Positions 22,072-33,882 of a stretch of 64,000 nucleotides of DNA are shown here, piece after piece. Position 1 is the first letter of the stretch. The number at the start of each line of letters is the position of its first letter. The notes beneath the pieces are model-generated. The model was not told where the DNA came from. It saw only the letters and a program-made list of their open reading frames with translations, and ran no database searches. The stretch is from Liolophura sinensis (lineage: Eukaryota; Mollusca; Polyplacophora; Chitonida; Chitonidae): the NCBI RefSeq assembly GCF_032854445.1, contig NC_088300.1, positions 69,540,984 through 69,604,983 of the forward strand. The letters are read 5' to 3'. The position numbers and the translations under genes were made by a program.

Positions 22072-22710
22072 AGCACCACGCAATGTCTCCAAAATTCAAG
22101 AAATAAATCCTTCAACCTCAAATTTTCCTTTAGTTTCCCTACCTGGAGCTATCCACCGTTAGTACCTCCAAATCAATTGTATTTTGCCCCAGTGGCTCTA
22201 AGCATCGGTCGTGTCTAATCGCCTCCTTCCCTAGACGAGAAACAATGGCTATTTCCCTTTACAAGGGAGATAAACTATAGGGTCAAGTTCCTGGTCTACA
22301 TCTTGCCAAGGCCTATCAACCAAGGTCACGCTCCTTATAATGCATGTGTAAACACGTTGACGTTGTCTGGGATGCAGAGTAAGATGGCGACTGACACGAC
22401 CGATGTCTGCAAGGCTAAGATAGCACACTGGGACAAAATAGAATTTATTTATTTATTTGATTGGTGTTTCAAGAATATTTCACTTGTGCGACGGCGGCCA
22501 GCATTATGGTCGGAGGAAACCGGGCGGAGCCCGGGGGAAACCCACGACCATCCGCAGGTTGCTGTCAGACCTTCCCACGCAAAATAGGATTGATTTGAAA
22601 ATACAGTTAGGTCGATTTGAGCTCATGATAGCTGCAGGTCGGGAAACGAGTGGAAAAGCTAAAGGTTGAAGGGTTTATTTTTCTTAAATTTTAGAGACAT
22701 TGCGTGGTGC
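22072..22710. mobile_element. non-autonomous DNA transposon with about 50-bp terminal inverted repeats
   Basis: The left end (22072-22125) begins gcaccacgcaatgtctcc. The right end (22658-22710) is its reverse complement with a few mismatches and one small indel; both share aataaa and cttcaacct further in. No transposase is recognisable inside. A SINE A copy (22446-22580) sits in the middle. No clear target-site duplication was found. Confidence 0.7.
22446..22580 (-). mobile_element. SINE family A, truncated, with target duplication
   Basis: TTTA tail, then gattggtgtttcaagaatat, missing the usual acgccgtact stretch, ending at gaccttcccacgc. Flanks aaaatagaatt (22435-22445) and aaaataggatt (22581-22591) are a one-mismatch target duplication. 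Confidence 0.85.
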
Positions 22711-24128
22711 CGGTCAAAAGTCATTTCATACCTTTACTTGTTACATATATGCTGGAGGCTGGTATATGGCATATATAGGGTTTACGAACTGGATTTGAGC
22801 GCCTGTGCATGGCCTAATGTTAGCGATGTCTGTCATGAACCTGCAATATAGAATGCAGCGGCTGTTTCTGTCACATCCGGTCAAAAAAATAAGGTGTGCT
22901 CATATATCATGTATCACATTTGTTCAATATTGGCTGGAAAACCAATAATCCTCACTGAATATCTCACAATGCATGCGCACAAATGGAACGACCTTATTGT
23001 GCTACTGCACGGCCTATAGACAGCTCCTGACTAGTGTTTATATCCACTGAAAGATTGTCATTCAAAGTATCTTAAACTGGCATTAAATATGTTTTTAGAT
23101 TATTTTCAACCCAGTAAATGTTCATTGAAATTTTGTCTTGTCACAGCTTCAGCGCGTCTTCATTATCGAGAGCAAGGTGACGTCACGTTTTTCTCTATCT
23201 CTCTAACGTCGAAGGTATTTCCCGCATAATAGCCTAAACAGATTAAATTATGGATTTCGGTGATGAAGGACCAAGTGATAAATAGCTTTCTGGGAAACTA
23301 GACATACTGGAAGGATATTTCTTCCACTGCTTCAACTGTTCATACAGTAGGCCTACTATATCATTTATACAGTTTGCCAGTAGCCAGCAGATGCACGACC
23401 GGGGTATTCCTGGTTCAGGTCGTAGTCTCCGGAGAGGTTGTGCTAGTACCAGTAATTCTGACCCCTATTAAATGTTTACAAAATTACAATAGGATTGTTG
23501 TACAACTGGATTCATGCTCAATTTCGTCACAAATGGAAATAAATCTAAGCACCGCTGTGGCTGATCTAGACATTCGACTGTCGCTGGATTTTATGCTTTA
23601 ATGTTGTAGTGGTGGCTTCAAAGATGAGAGCAGTGCTGACTCAGTTATTGTGGACGTCAGAGAAAGCAACACGGCGTTTCAACAATTTTAGTGCACTTCA
23701 TAAAAAACCAGCAAAAAACACCCTTCTATGCGAGAAAGACAAAGGGTAATTTTAATTCTTCAGTTCTAATACAGTCAGAGAAAAAATATATCGTAAGATT
23801 AAAATAATCTTTAAGCATTGTTTGATAAGATGCTGTGTTCTCATTCCCATAAACCCCCGGCATCCCTAATGAATTTTTCACTTACCCTGATTTTTGTTAT
23901 TTAGCAACTGCATGCTGACTAAAGGCTAACATGAACGACAAAAAAATGTATTTGTATAATCTGAACACCGTGTCTAAGTAGACATAAGGTCTGGGGTAGA
24001 TGGTATGCTGCACATACTTAAATACCCTATGTGTTTAACACTGTGTAGAGTGGGGAAATTCTCTGCACCACAAATGTAACTTTCTGAAACGTTCATGCAT
24101 GTCTTTAAGGGTCAGTCAACTGAATAAA
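22711..24128. other. unannotated sequence
   Basis: Nothing recognised. Short frames lack domain signatures. Confidence 0.4.
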
Positions 24129-24369
24129 TACAGGGTGTCCCAGAAGTCACGCAGAATCCAGGTTGAGGTTGAATGCTTGAGCTACAGAGCGGTGTGTTGC
24201 CCCATCTCTTCCAAACATAAAAACCAATTCAACTCTTTCTTGAACTGTGAGTTTATTAGCCATAATTAACTCTGAAAGAGAGAGAAAAAAAAATTAAAAT
24301 CAGTATTAAATCTGAAACAGAGAAAAAAATGAAAATCAGGATGGTGCACGACTTCTGGGACATCCTGTA
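24129..24369 (-). mobile_element. mariner-like MITE with transposase N-terminal remnant, copy 2
   Basis: Element 24131-24367 with inverted ends cagggtgtcccagaagtc and gacttctgggacatcctg, flanked by TA. On the minus strand a short frame starts MANKLTVQERVELVF, continues through FGRDGATHRSVAQAFN and stops after about 37 codons. Unlike copy 1, the frame is open through the helix-turn-helix remnant. Confidence 0.85.
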
Positions 24370-24580
24370 TATTGTAAATGTAACTTTCAGCCTTATAATT
24401 CGGCTGCATATTACACATAGTAGGTCAAGTTAAGCATAGACACGTGCTCTTAAGCAAGATTCACTTTCAGACTTCTGTATGAATAAGAATTTCAAACATG
24501 ACAAAAAATGACATAACTGATCACATTATAAAGTGAATATTGCCCATACAAACGTTAATCTAAAGTCAAACAGCAAACTC

Positions 24581-24715
24581 TCCGGCCATACGTGGGAAAG
24601 TCTTTCAGCAAGCTACGGATTGTTCTGGTTTTCCGATGGGCTCTACCCGATTTCCTTCCACCATAATGCTGCATGGCCGCCGTTGTAAAAGTGAAATATT
24701 CACTTGAGTACGCCG
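24581..24715 (+). mobile_element. SINE family A fragment, old
   Basis: Diverged body and tail: ggccatacgtgggaaagtc, gggctctacccgatttcc, ccataatgctg, gtgaaatattcacttgagta. Head and TAAA tail are missing. Confidence 0.75.
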
Positions 24716-24973
24716 GAAATTTGCGTTTTTGCTAGAAGGTGCATTTTTGGCGGGTTTTCTACAAGGCAACCGTCTCCCATATGGTCGCATAACTTTTATG
24801 GGCGCTTCGACAAAAGTTTTATACTTCTGATGTGGAAATTCAGAATTGTGCCGGGGTTATGAAATTTGCTCTATCGTATCCTGCTTCTCTGGGACCGATC
24901 CTCCAATTTACCGTGCTTTGGAGCATTTCCAGATCAGATAAGCTGCGTGAAACAGATATTTCCCCCGCTGTTA

Positions 24974-25101
24974 CCCTGCGGTACATGTGAACTGCCGCTG
25001 CGGCACATGTGAACTATTCCTGCGTCACCTGTGAACTACCTCTGTGGTATATATGAACTGCCGCTGCAACACATGCGAACTGCCGCTGCGGCACATGCGA
25101 A
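24974..25101 (+). repeat. 22-bp GC-rich minisatellite
   Basis: About six units of ctgccgctgcggcacatgtgaa with substitutions, unusually GC-rich for this window. Confidence 0.85.
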
Positions 25102-25241
25102 CTGTTTAATGCTTTGGTGTTACTTCTCTTATGCAAAATGTTTTTCCACAAGCTGATATGTATTGACCTCAACGTTTTACAGTTCAACAATTACAGGATA
25201 TATATGTACATATACATGGCTTCATGCATATGACTTGTGTT

Positions 25242-25245
<4 letters not shown>

Positions 25246-25299
<54 letters not shown>
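25246..25299. repeat. (TA)n microsatellite
   Basis: About 27 TA units directly before an inverted-repeat arm. Confidence 0.95.
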
Positions 25300-25304
<5 letters not shown>

Positions 25305-25307
<3 letters not shown>

Positions 25308-25477
25308 GATTACAACGTATAGAGATCACTCATGATGAGTTAAACGCAGAATTATTTCCATCCGGTACAAGTCTCCCAAAGCAATGTTAATCTGACAGTC
25401 TTCGCATAGATACAATATTCTTGATATATATATATATATTAGCTCATAATGAGTGATCTCTATACGTTGTAATCTGT
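25305..25477. mobile_element. inverted-repeat element with 39-bp arms next to TA arrays
   Basis: Arms 25305-25343 (starting acagattacaacgtatagag) and 25439-25477 are reverse complements with two mismatches in 39. The 95-bp interior is unique and ends in a second short TA run (25423-25438). It resembles a small foldback MITE. Confidence 0.7.
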
Positions 25478-26850
25478 CACCTCAGACATCGTTAGTTGTC
25501 AGCCGGTGTTTCCTTAATGTCTTGTAGGCCTACACGGAGAATGTTCCCTCGTTTGGCTGACAAGTGGTACATGAACGTTTTCGTCTACTGAAGCCAGCAA
25601 CGTTATCATGACATGTGGTGGACAAAGAATGCCATGACTGGAGGTTTAGCAGAGATGTATAGAATCTCTGATATGACCTGTGTGTCCGGATATGCCAGTA
25701 GTCAAACTGTTGTGTCCACCAAGCGACCTAATCTTGTAAATAACTCCATCAGAAATGACAACCGGGGAATATCTCATTTAAGAATGTCCGTTGGAATCTA
25801 CCCTCTCGATGGCAGGGAATGAAAGCACAGAATCTCCGCGTACAATAGTCTGTGGAGGTTTGCGAAGCTGCAGATGGCCGTGGAGACCAGTGATGACGAG
25901 CCGGTCCGAGGTGTTCTGATGGTTTCATTGATACTACTGATCAGCTTCTTTTTCTGAGAAGACATGCTTATTTACACGATTAGCTGATCACTGTGAACTA
26001 ATGCCAAATTAATAAGGATTGCATCTTCCAAACCACAGGGAACCAGGCGTGATAGACGGCGTGATGAACGGCAGCTAATACATCAAAATGTGAAGAAAAA
26101 AGTTTAATAATAGTAATCAACCGGCGCCAATTTTGTTGACCGACGGAGGGAAAAATAAGCCGGTTGCCAGACACGACCACGGGATATAATCGACTTAACG
26201 TTGCCTGCAGCAAATGACACGTAATTGGTCAAGCCTGGAGGTAGCAAATCCTGAAGTGGTGAACGCCTAATCGCGATGAAGAGTAGAAGAGGGTAAGACT
26301 CCTCTCTCTGGACCGACGAGCACCCGACTCTACCCAGAGGCCAGCTACCAGCCTATAATTACGCCTTACCAAAATTTCAAGTTTTGCTGAAGAGTCCAAT
26401 TGTACTCTTCCATTATCCCGCGGTCAGGTGAGCGAAGAGACCGGTAGTGGATTAATGTGGGCAGAAGAGTAATGGAGGGTGTGGCTTTTTAAATCTCCTC
26501 TTTATGGACGTAGGGTACCGTTATTTCTTGTACATTTCTGGCAAATCCGTCGGTGAGTGTCATATCCCCTGGAGGGCTACCATCGGACGCGAACTAACCT
26601 TAATAACGAACTGTTGGTAAATATAACCGGACAGCTATAGGTAGATGTGTGGTTTGGCTTGTACCACCCTATGTTATGCACAATTGGATTTAAATGCCCT
26701 CCGGTCTCAAATATATGCATAAAACACCCAGCCACTTCCACGTTATCAAAATTTGGACTCAGCATTACAGGACATTTGTCCCTGAAAAAACATTAAACAC
26801 AACGTCAAAAAATAGTTGTGTTTTACAGTAATCATTCTTTCCAGTTTTGT
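25478..26850. other. unannotated sequence
   Basis: Nothing recognised. Confidence 0.4.
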
Positions 26851-27595
26851 GGACGAGAGAATATATGCGCTAATTAGCATCGCTCTCATTGCACTATTTC
26901 CAACAAAGGAGGGGGTTATTTATTTCAAACAGCGCCGTGGAGAGAAGCGTTCAATGCGTAATAAATAATAACAATAATAATTTAAAGTGATAGGTGCACT
27001 AGAAGTATTACTATACAAGAAAATATATGGGTAAATTGGCGCAGCTATAATGCCGTTATTTTGAACTCAGCTCTGAAAGATAACGTCTTGGAAAATTTTC
27101 CGCATAAAAATATCTGTGCTAATTAGCAAGCCTGCTGTTGTGTTATTTTGAAGTGAGTAGTAAATAGTTATGTGCTACAGCAACCTGATTGCCTTTTTAT
27201 GCACAGCGGAATATCTGCGCTAAACAGCATCACTGTCATATCGCTATTTAGAGGCTAACTATGAAAGACTTCATCACTCCTCATTCAGGCGAGAAAATAT
27301 CTGCGCTATTTAGTGTCGCTATTGTTGGGCAATTTTAGAAGTAAGTTGAGAATAATTTTCATAGAACAGAAACTGATGGGCGGCATTGGAAGTTTTGTGA
27401 ACAAGAGAATATCTGCTCTAATATCGTTGTCAGCTATGACACAATTTAGAAGTTAGCAAAAAAAAAAGATAATTTCTCCAGATCTTTAGCGATAAAAATA
27501 TGTGCACTAATTAGCATCGTTATTCTTGCGCTATTTAGAAAAGAGTAGCAAAAATGCGCTAAATAGCGTTACGATCATTGCGCTATTTACTTATT
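26850..27595 (+). repeat. degenerate tandem array, about 90-110 bp units
   Basis: Seven or eight copies of a motif close to gaatatctgcgctaattagc followed by atcgct and, about 12 bp on, ttgcgctatttagaa. Starts are near 26857, 27018 (weak), 27109, 27205, 27291, 27403, 27490 and 27549. Linkers vary. The motif contains short palindromes (gctaattagc, gcgctaaatagcg). Confidence 0.75.
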
Positions 27596-28010
27596 ATCGA
27601 ATACATTGCTTATAATCTATTATTTGGCAATAATTATATTATAATTAAGGAATAATTTGCTGCAATAACAGAATACATTCTAGCATCACTTACTCTACCG
27701 ACAGGTTAGAATCCAGCTACTTTTTACGGCTCTTTACGGCTGACCATTAAGAATCCATTTGGCTTTTGATACCACTTTGCGCTTGGCCATTAACTGAGAG
27801 TTCGGGCAACCGGACTTTGCTGCAGTTTTAGGCCTACGTTTCAGGCATGTGGCAAAAACATATTATATCCAAAAGGCACTAAATAGTTTTCGTTGTGATT
27901 AAAAGCACCAAACCTTAGTTAAAACTCGAAAACAACAATATTTTTTAAAATATATATTGTGAAAATTGTATGTATATGTAATGTAGAAAACCATATTTTA
28001 TCGTATTTGC
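27596..28010. other. unannotated sequence with a lone MITE arm
   Basis: 27660-27693 matches the right arm of the palindromic element at 21.3 kb. Otherwise nothing recognised. Confidence 0.45.
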
Positions 28011-28018
28011 TTTTATGA

Positions 28019-28077
28019 CCTTTAATGGCCTTTTGTCATTAAAGGTTACCGGCCTTTAATGACAAGGCCGGTAACCT
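28019..28077. other. three overlapping, mutually exclusive hairpins
   Basis: Hairpin 1: cctttaatg/cattaaagg (28019-28045). Hairpin 2: ggccttttgtcattaaagg (28027-28045) with cctttaatgacaaggcc (28053-28069), perfect except a 2-nt bulge. Hairpin 3: aggttaccggcctt (28043-28056) with aaggccggtaacct (28064-28077), perfect 14 bp with a 7-nt loop. The arms overlap, so only some can form together. Confidence 0.75.
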
Positions 28078-28918
28078 AGTCATTCCACTGGACATATTGT
28101 TTCCACACCAAGCAGTTTTCATGAAGTCACATCATATCAATGGTTTGGAAAAGGTCAATAGTCCTACTATACTCCAGACTCCAATGAAGAAATCTGTCAC
28201 CTGTCCTAAAAACAGAACTATATATACTTGTACATACATATTGGCTAGATGATATTGCCTACCACCAAAAAATCGTGTGGAAAATGTCATCAAAATCGAG
28301 ACAATCCTCCAACCAATATTTGAAGCTCCTTGCCTTGTGTAAGACAGCTATAAATCGAGAACTCGTGCGGGTGCTTGTGAAACGCTGCTTGAAAAATAAG
28401 TGCAGATATCAGTTGGTGTGGCCTTCAACTGTTGACGAACAAAACGCCATTGCGTAAATTTCCAGCCAAACCTTGAAACGTGTAAGTTCAAAAGTTCATA
28501 ACATTAAGTGACGTGGAATGTACAATACCTTAGATAAGGACGAAATTGTCAAACAGCAGGTGAACGGAGGGAGTAGACTATTGACCGATTGACAGAGAGG
28601 AGCTATAGTCACCCACGGGCCAGTTAGCCACACGCAAGCCCACATGCAAGGTCCAACAAAGAATGTACCACTGTACCTGGCGCAGTTACCTTGAATCAAC
28701 AACCAGATAATATTTCTCCCTCAATTTTTCCTGTATCCAAACATTGCCTGAAAGCACAGAACAACGACACTATTGATTGGGTCTATATAAAGTCAGTGAA
28801 ATGAAAACGTCATTAATGTTTCTGCATAAGTGTACAAAATTAAAGAAAAGGAAATTTTATCAGCCGTAATGCTTTGTCGTATATGCCTAAAAACACAATC
28901 ATTGTTAATGTACATTGC
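28078..28918. other. unannotated sequence
   Basis: Nothing recognised. Confidence 0.4.
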
Positions 28919-29201
28919 TCTTACATAGCCGGGGCCTCCGTGGCTCAGTTGGTTAGCGCGCTAAGCGCAACGTAATGACCCAGGAGTCTCTCACCAATGC
29001 GGTCGCCAGCTCATGCTGGTTTCCTCTCTCGCCGTACGTTTGAAGGTCTGACAGCAACCTGCGGATGGTCGTGGGTTTCCCCGGGCTCTGCCCGGTTTCC
29101 ACCTAATATAATGCTGGCTGCTGTCGTTTAAGTGAAATATTCTTGAGTACGGCGTAAAACACCAGTGAAATAAATAAATAAATAAATAAGTCTTACACAG
29201 C
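28919..29201 (+). mobile_element. SINE family A, full length, with target duplication
   Basis: Element 28930-29190. The tRNA-like head cctccgtggctcagttggtt (A box) is followed by a conserved body (cctgcggatggtcgtgggtt), the shared tail core (gtgaaatattcttgagtacg) and a (TAAA)n end. Target copies are tcttacatagc (28919-28929) and tcttacacagc (29191-29201), one mismatch. The B-box region is partly deleted. The best reference copy of the family here. Confidence 0.9.
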
Positions 29202-30136
29202 TGAAGAGGTCACCAAACACAGTTTCTTTTATGTGTGTTGAATTGCTGCTACTAACAAATATGCATTGTTAATAGCATACAATATAGGACTGCACACTGT
29301 ATGAGGTTTTCTCGCTTTTAAACCGCTCATTTATTGCTTTTTAAAATTCTTTTTGTGTTTCAAAGAACTTTGTTACGTTTTATTTAATAATTGTAAGGAC
29401 TTAGTGTCAGTTTTACCCGGCATTTAACCTTACCCAATTGTCTTGACGGATTTACATGTGTTTAAATAAGTACTGACAAGATTTCGTTTTATGCAAGTTC
29501 TCTAGTTCCTCTGAGGTTTCGGTACAAATGCTACCCCACAGACTGAACCCCCTGGGGACAAGTAAAGTAAGTGTGTATGCCATACAAAGGATGCAATAAA
29601 GCAAACTGTATTTGGGCCAACAATATAGTTAAACCCAATCATAACTTTTTCAGTTATCATCCGATATGAAAAAACCTGACATGTAAAATTTTAGCAAAAT
29701 CTCGACAATCCACCTACATTGTTTATTTTCCTATCTTCATAGGACGTGCAGATACTAGCCATTTCTCTGTTTTGATTGACAGATCCCTATACTGTAACAT
29801 GCACTGTCAAGCGTTGTTTGTCAGACAAGCTATCAGTCCTGCCTCAGGAATCTTTAGCGCGCTCCTTGACTGGGCAGAGATAGTTTGAGAGATACAACCA
29901 CTTATCTTTGGACCCAGAAGTTAAATGTGGGATCACCTAAGAAGTGTTTTGTTAAGTTAAATGTGAAACAACTTGATCGTTTTGAGCCGTAAATTAGGCA
30001 AAATGTTGATGTTCAAAATGGATTTCTGAACATTGATTTCCAAACATTTTAACAGCAGTGCCAAAGGGTATTGTCTGGCTAAAACATAGGTTTCCCGATG
30101 AATCAACGAGCTTGGCTTAACACAAGTACATCTATT
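29202..30136. other. unannotated sequence
   Basis: Nothing recognised. Confidence 0.4.
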
Positions 30137-30260
30137 TCATTTTTTACTTATTTGATTGGTGTTTTACGCTGTACTCAAGAATATTCCACCCATACGACGG
30201 CGGCCAGCAATATGGTGGGAGAAAACAGGACAGAGCCCGGAGGAAACCCACAACCATCAT
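30137..30260 (-). mobile_element. SINE family A, truncated
   Basis: Tail gattggtgttttacgctgta and body ccagcaatatggtgggag ... ggaaacccacaaccatca. The head half is missing. Confidence 0.85.
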
Positions 30261-32504
30261 TGCATGTTTACCGTGTGCTAATCTTGTAAACAAAGTGTTA
30301 TCATACGGAGAGGCTTATCAGGAGGCAGTTGTGAAGACTAGATTGATGCTTTCGCTAACCGCTGACTGCCTTCTCAGGTGTTCATTGTAAAATTTTCTAA
30401 TGGTAGATTTTTGGTGAAATAATTTGAAATGGCTTTATATTATAACAGTAGTGTGTATATATCCTCAGTCCAGAATTTATATGCAGTAAGATTGTCAGGT
30501 AATGAGGCTGTTCACTTTTGAACTCGTCGATTGCATAGGTTCCCGCTTTATCGAGTTCTCACACCATCGATATGATCGCCATTCATCCACAAACAGATCG
30601 CTCCACAAAATGTGAATACATTATTTCAAGTATATACAATTTATTTAACGAGGCTGTATATAAGACAGTTTGGGTGAAATATGCACTACATTTTCAATGC
30701 ATAGATCCCATTTTGTTTTCCAGTGGATATCAATATCAATACAGTGGAAATGATCCCTTATGGCTAGACGATTTCGCACTATTGTTACTTATCTGAGTAG
30801 CTACTTATCGGACGGCAATATCTACTGCCGCGACATACGGCTAGATGATGGCATCATTCGTGTGCGATTTGCACCCTCGCGTTTCTCGAGCCGCACCTCA
30901 CGACTGCATGTACTCACCCGGCTTCCATAGCTTGGCACACTAAAGCCTTACTCTCCATAGGCCTAGTCATGGATGTTGCGGTAAGAAAAGCTGCCTCCTA
31001 CCTTGCAAGAATGTATTTCTCGTTATATTTTAGCAATATGGTGATTAAATGAAATACATAAGTTCCAATTCTCTCAGTAATAATATTAAGCAGAAAAGTT
31101 TTTTTTCAGACAAAAACATGGAATGCACGTCGAGTAAATAAATTTCACAATAGTTCATGCAGATATATTCATAATATTACTGCCTTTATGATTTTGATGA
31201 CTGTAATATAAAATTACTTACAGTTGACTTAATTTTACGAATTAAATATCTTATGAAGGTAACTAGGCTGTATGTTCATACAAATTTCATGAGAGATCAT
31301 TAGAGATACTTGAATGTTAAATCGCAACTAACGGTACACAGGTAACATAATGTAAATGAAAATTCATATTTTCTTCACATTAGTCGGCATGTTAGAGGGT
31401 TCTTAACCCATTTCCATTTGACAATGTTCAGGAAATGTCACTGTCTTCTGACATAGGCAATATTCTGAAATTAAGTATGAAATACAAATCATATAGCAGC
31501 ATAGAAATACCATGTCGTAAATAAATAAACGTGAAGTTGCGCACATCAGTTACAATGTTACAATGTTACAATGTAGTGCCTTTAACTGCTTTTTCGAGCC
31601 TTTGGGTAACCATGCTGTCTAAGCCTGAAAACAATGGCGTGAAGTCTCTGACTATAAGGTTTTTTTATCAGAATCTTTCATCTTTCATCAGAAAGATCCA
31701 GTTCAATTAGAGATCTGTTGGGGGCGGCAAGGTTGAATGGAGGTGGCTTCTAACTTTTAGACATAGACCTATAGCAACCTTCTATGTACAGACAACCACG
31801 CATGCGGACTGAATTACTTGTAATCTGCTCCCCATCACTTTTCGAACCAACCGCATATAAAGAAATACTCCACATTACGAAATGTCTAATGCTTGCCTCA
31901 TTGGTGAGAAAATATATCGGAACTTATTGCGGAAATGAGATGGAAAAAACGGTCACAGTCATTTTGTTCTGATATACTTGGTAACACTATCAATCAACTT
32001 TTAATCAGGAATTCTTGCAAGAACATGGAATGGCCCATGGTAGTAAAACCCGAAACACAATGTCCAGTCACTCACTTTACGCGCTCATTAGGCTGAGAAA
32101 ATCGAGAAGGCGGCCATTTTTAGCCACTTTATTTAAACCACTCAGACACGTTTCTATGAACCCAATACGAAGCTATTTCCATTGATGTCTCTCGAACTTA
32201 ATGTGCACGATATGCCTACTTTGGACTGCGATATCTCGGTTTAGCAAAAATAAATCAATACCATTACCCATATGCACTTGTTTACTGTTGTGTTTTCTAA
32301 AAGGTCTAAAAGATCATCAGACTGGAATTTCGATGATCAGATATAAATATATGTAAAAGCGATGAAGTCGTTACTAAAAGTCGGTACAGTATTGCTGGTA
32401 AATGGTCCCTGTTACTTATATAACAAAACTGATCCGCCAAAAAACTCACTGCAGTACTTATTTACCCGTATCCATAAACCTGACCACCATCTGATAACTC
32501 AATC
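30261..32504. other. unannotated sequence
   Basis: Nothing recognised apart from a three-copy acaatgtt run at 31551-31575. Confidence 0.4.
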
Positions 32505-32975
32505 AACCTGCGGATGGGCGTGGGTTTCCTCCGGGCTCTGCCCGGTTTCATCTCACCATAATGCTGGCACCGGCCCGGATAGCACAGTTGATAGAGCGTC
32601 CGCTTCGGGAACGGTAGATCCAGGATTAATCCTGGGTCGAGTCACACTTAAGACTTTCTCGCTTGGCGATCATCATGAAGGGGATAGTGCAATGAATGGT
32701 TGACTCGTATCATTATAATGGCTCGGGCGGGGTGGCTTACTTGCCTTAGGTAAGTCGTCTCAGTGAAGCAGCCAGAGGTAAAAAAGCGGTGGAAATCGTC
32801 CTACAACAAGGAGGTACATCACATACACCCCAAGGATTCCTTGGTCGTCATATAACTGAAAAATTGTTGAGCACGACGTTAAACCCCAAGTACTCACTCA
32901 GCCCCTTAAATTCTGGCCGCCGTCATATTAATGAAATGTTCTTGAGCAAGGGGTAACACACCAATCGAATAAATA
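32505..32975 (+). mobile_element. SINE family A split by a family B insertion
   Basis: The A body (cctgcggatgggcgtgggtt to ccataatgctggc, 32505-32568) stops and resumes at ctggccgccgtcatatt (32913-32975), with the shared tail core and a taaat end. The gap is a full SINE B. Confidence 0.85.
32569..32908 (+). mobile_element. SINE family B, full length, nested in family A
   Basis: tRNA-like head: cggcccggatagcacagttg with tagagcgtccgcttcggg, B-box-like gggtcgagtcac. It ends with gttgagcacgacgttaaacc and ccaagtactcactca. The target duplication is aatgctggc (32560-32568)/aattctggc (32909-32917). Confidence 0.9.
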
Positions 32976-33820
32976 ATTATAAGTGAATCAAACGAATTAA
33001 TAAATTGACCGATAATGCTGGATAAGAATTCCCTTTTGCCATTCCTCGAATGTACCACGTATACACAAGTATATATTAAGGTATATTTTATTATTTAGAA
33101 AAAAAATCCTTTCAACTTCAAACATTGCAAAAGGTTATTTCATAAAACGAATGACTCTTGCCAAACAATGAAACCACTGTTCAACTCCGTTAGCGCCTAG
33201 CGCCTTTCCGTGACCAAACCAGATAATTACGGAGTCATGATTACGCACATAGACCGCTTTGCGACCTGTTTGACGGTACCAAAGGCGGTAACTGTTCATT
33301 AGCACCTAATTGTTGTGTGAATTACATTGCAAACTGCATGACTTGAACACCCACAACAGAAAACGAGACTTAAACGTGGGGTGCACAAGTACATGAATTT
33401 CCCAGATTTGCTATGAAATGGAAGATTGATTTGATTTTAGATGTTAAAATATATGGTTATCCCTAAATATATCGGGGACGTGACTAATAATGCCACTGGT
33501 CACTCAATCGGGGTCATTTTCGCAAACCTATTTATTGTAACTTTTTTTTCGTTAAACATGTTTTCTAGGCTACAGGGCCATGAAGCAAAGTGTTTTACGA
33601 GAGCTTTTACGGAGCTTTGCGAAAGTGTCCCCAAGTCTTTGTGTACTGTTTGCTAGTATTAGACAACAGTCTCAGTGAAATTCCATGTGTACACTGATGT
33701 TAATCGGCATATCTGAAAATGTTCACTCTGCACAAAAAGGCAAAAGCCTGTGCTAAATCATGGACTGTAGAATGAAAAGCTTTTAAAATCCTGGATGTAC
33801 ATGTTGGACTGCCCATTAAT
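32976..33820. other. unannotated sequence
   Basis: Nothing recognised. Confidence 0.4.
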
Positions 33821-33822
33821 CG

Positions 33823-33880
33823 ATATCCATGAAATATTCTTGAGTAAGGCATAAATGCTAATAATATAAATGATAAGAAA
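33823..33880 (+). mobile_element. SINE family A tail fragment
   Basis: atgaaatattcttgagtaag followed by an A-rich end, immediately before the next SINE B target site. Confidence 0.55.
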
Positions 33881-33882
33881 TA

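Noticed and set aside
28930-29010. tRNA gene
   Set aside because: The A-box-like cctccgtggctcagttggtt belongs to the head of SINE A. The B box is damaged and the SINE body follows directly.
32569-32650. tRNA gene
   Set aside because: This is the head of SINE B, repeated at 34.2 kb with the same downstream body.
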